In this document: one piece after another, positions 5,540 through 5,573 of the stretch
Layout: each line of letters starts with the position of its first letter
How positions within the stretch are numbered: the first letter of the stretch is position 1
Assembly: GCA_945861315.1 (NCBI GenBank)
Contig: CAMAUB010000100.1
Location: 1 to 5,573 of the forward strand
Origin: Chlamydia trachomatis
GTDB taxonomy: Bacteria > Chlamydiota > Chlamydiia > Chlamydiales > JAAKFR01
Direction of reading: 5' to 3'
Length of the DNA: 5,573 bases
Program-made: the position numbers and the translations under genes
Notes under the pieces: model-generated
What the model was told of the DNA's origin: nothing
Seen by the model: the letters and a program-made list of their open reading frames with translations, nothing else
Databases searched by the model: none

Positions 5540-5573
5540 ATGAAGGATTTCTACCTTCGCTCCAACATTATTT
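5540..5573 (+). CDS. possible start of a rightward gene (truncated by window end)
   Basis: An ATG at 5540 is preceded by GGAG (5528-5531) with an 8-base spacing. The frame MKDFYLRSNII stays open to the window edge. Eleven residues are too few to assign a family or to prove coding. The good ribosome site is the only support. If real, the gene is divergent from yhhQ and shares the 5412-5539 control region. Confidence 0.3.
   Translation, partial: MKDFYLRSNII

Overview
The window looks like a piece of a bacterial chromosome from a member of the Chlamydiota, most likely an amoeba- or arthropod-associated relative of Parachlamydia, Simkania or Rhabdochlamydia rather than Chlamydia itself. This is an inference from gene content. 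A tRNA-guanine transglycosylase gene lies directly behind a YhhQ-type transporter gene. The transglycosylase pocket is remodelled away from the usual bacterial preQ1 type. The YhhQ protein resembles the chlamydial branch as I remember it. No plasmid, phage or IS gene is visible. I could not run a search, so the host assignment is moderate at best.

Left part (1-1239): the window opens inside the end of a small membrane protein (2-214) that resembles SPW-repeat proteins. A 204-bp spacer follows; it holds a possible promoter whose -10 element lies inside an inverted repeat. Next is the wreck of a DUF4143-type AAA ATPase gene (419-1239). It carries two separate lesions: the ATPase core is gone, and an exact 8-bp tandem duplication (829-844) shifts the frame.

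Middle part (1252-3607): two intact rightward genes. The first is a SulP/SLC26 anion transporter with a C-terminal STAS domain. The second is a short RluA-family pseudouridine synthase, whose start overlaps the transporter's end by 11 bp. The synthase gene then overlaps the convergent tgt gene tail to tail by 18 bp, with no terminator between them.

Right part (3590-5411, leftward): yhhQ followed by tgt, overlapping by 14 bp, form a compact two-gene unit. The expected division of labour is that YhhQ imports a 7-deazaguanine base and Tgt swaps it for guanine-34 in GUN-anticodon tRNAs. No preQ1 synthesis gene is in the window. The altered Tgt pocket suggests that the imported base is host queuine.

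The last 160 bp is a divergent intergenic region. It has a strong leftward Shine-Dalgarno and ATG that are out of frame with yhhQ by one base at an A6 run, repeated short palindromes, and a possible rightward gene start at 5540. The most notable points are the queuine-salvage signature of the yhhQ-tgt pair, the molecular scars in the AAA/DUF4143 pseudogene, and the possible slippage start of yhhQ. I did not find a clearly undescribed multi-gene system.
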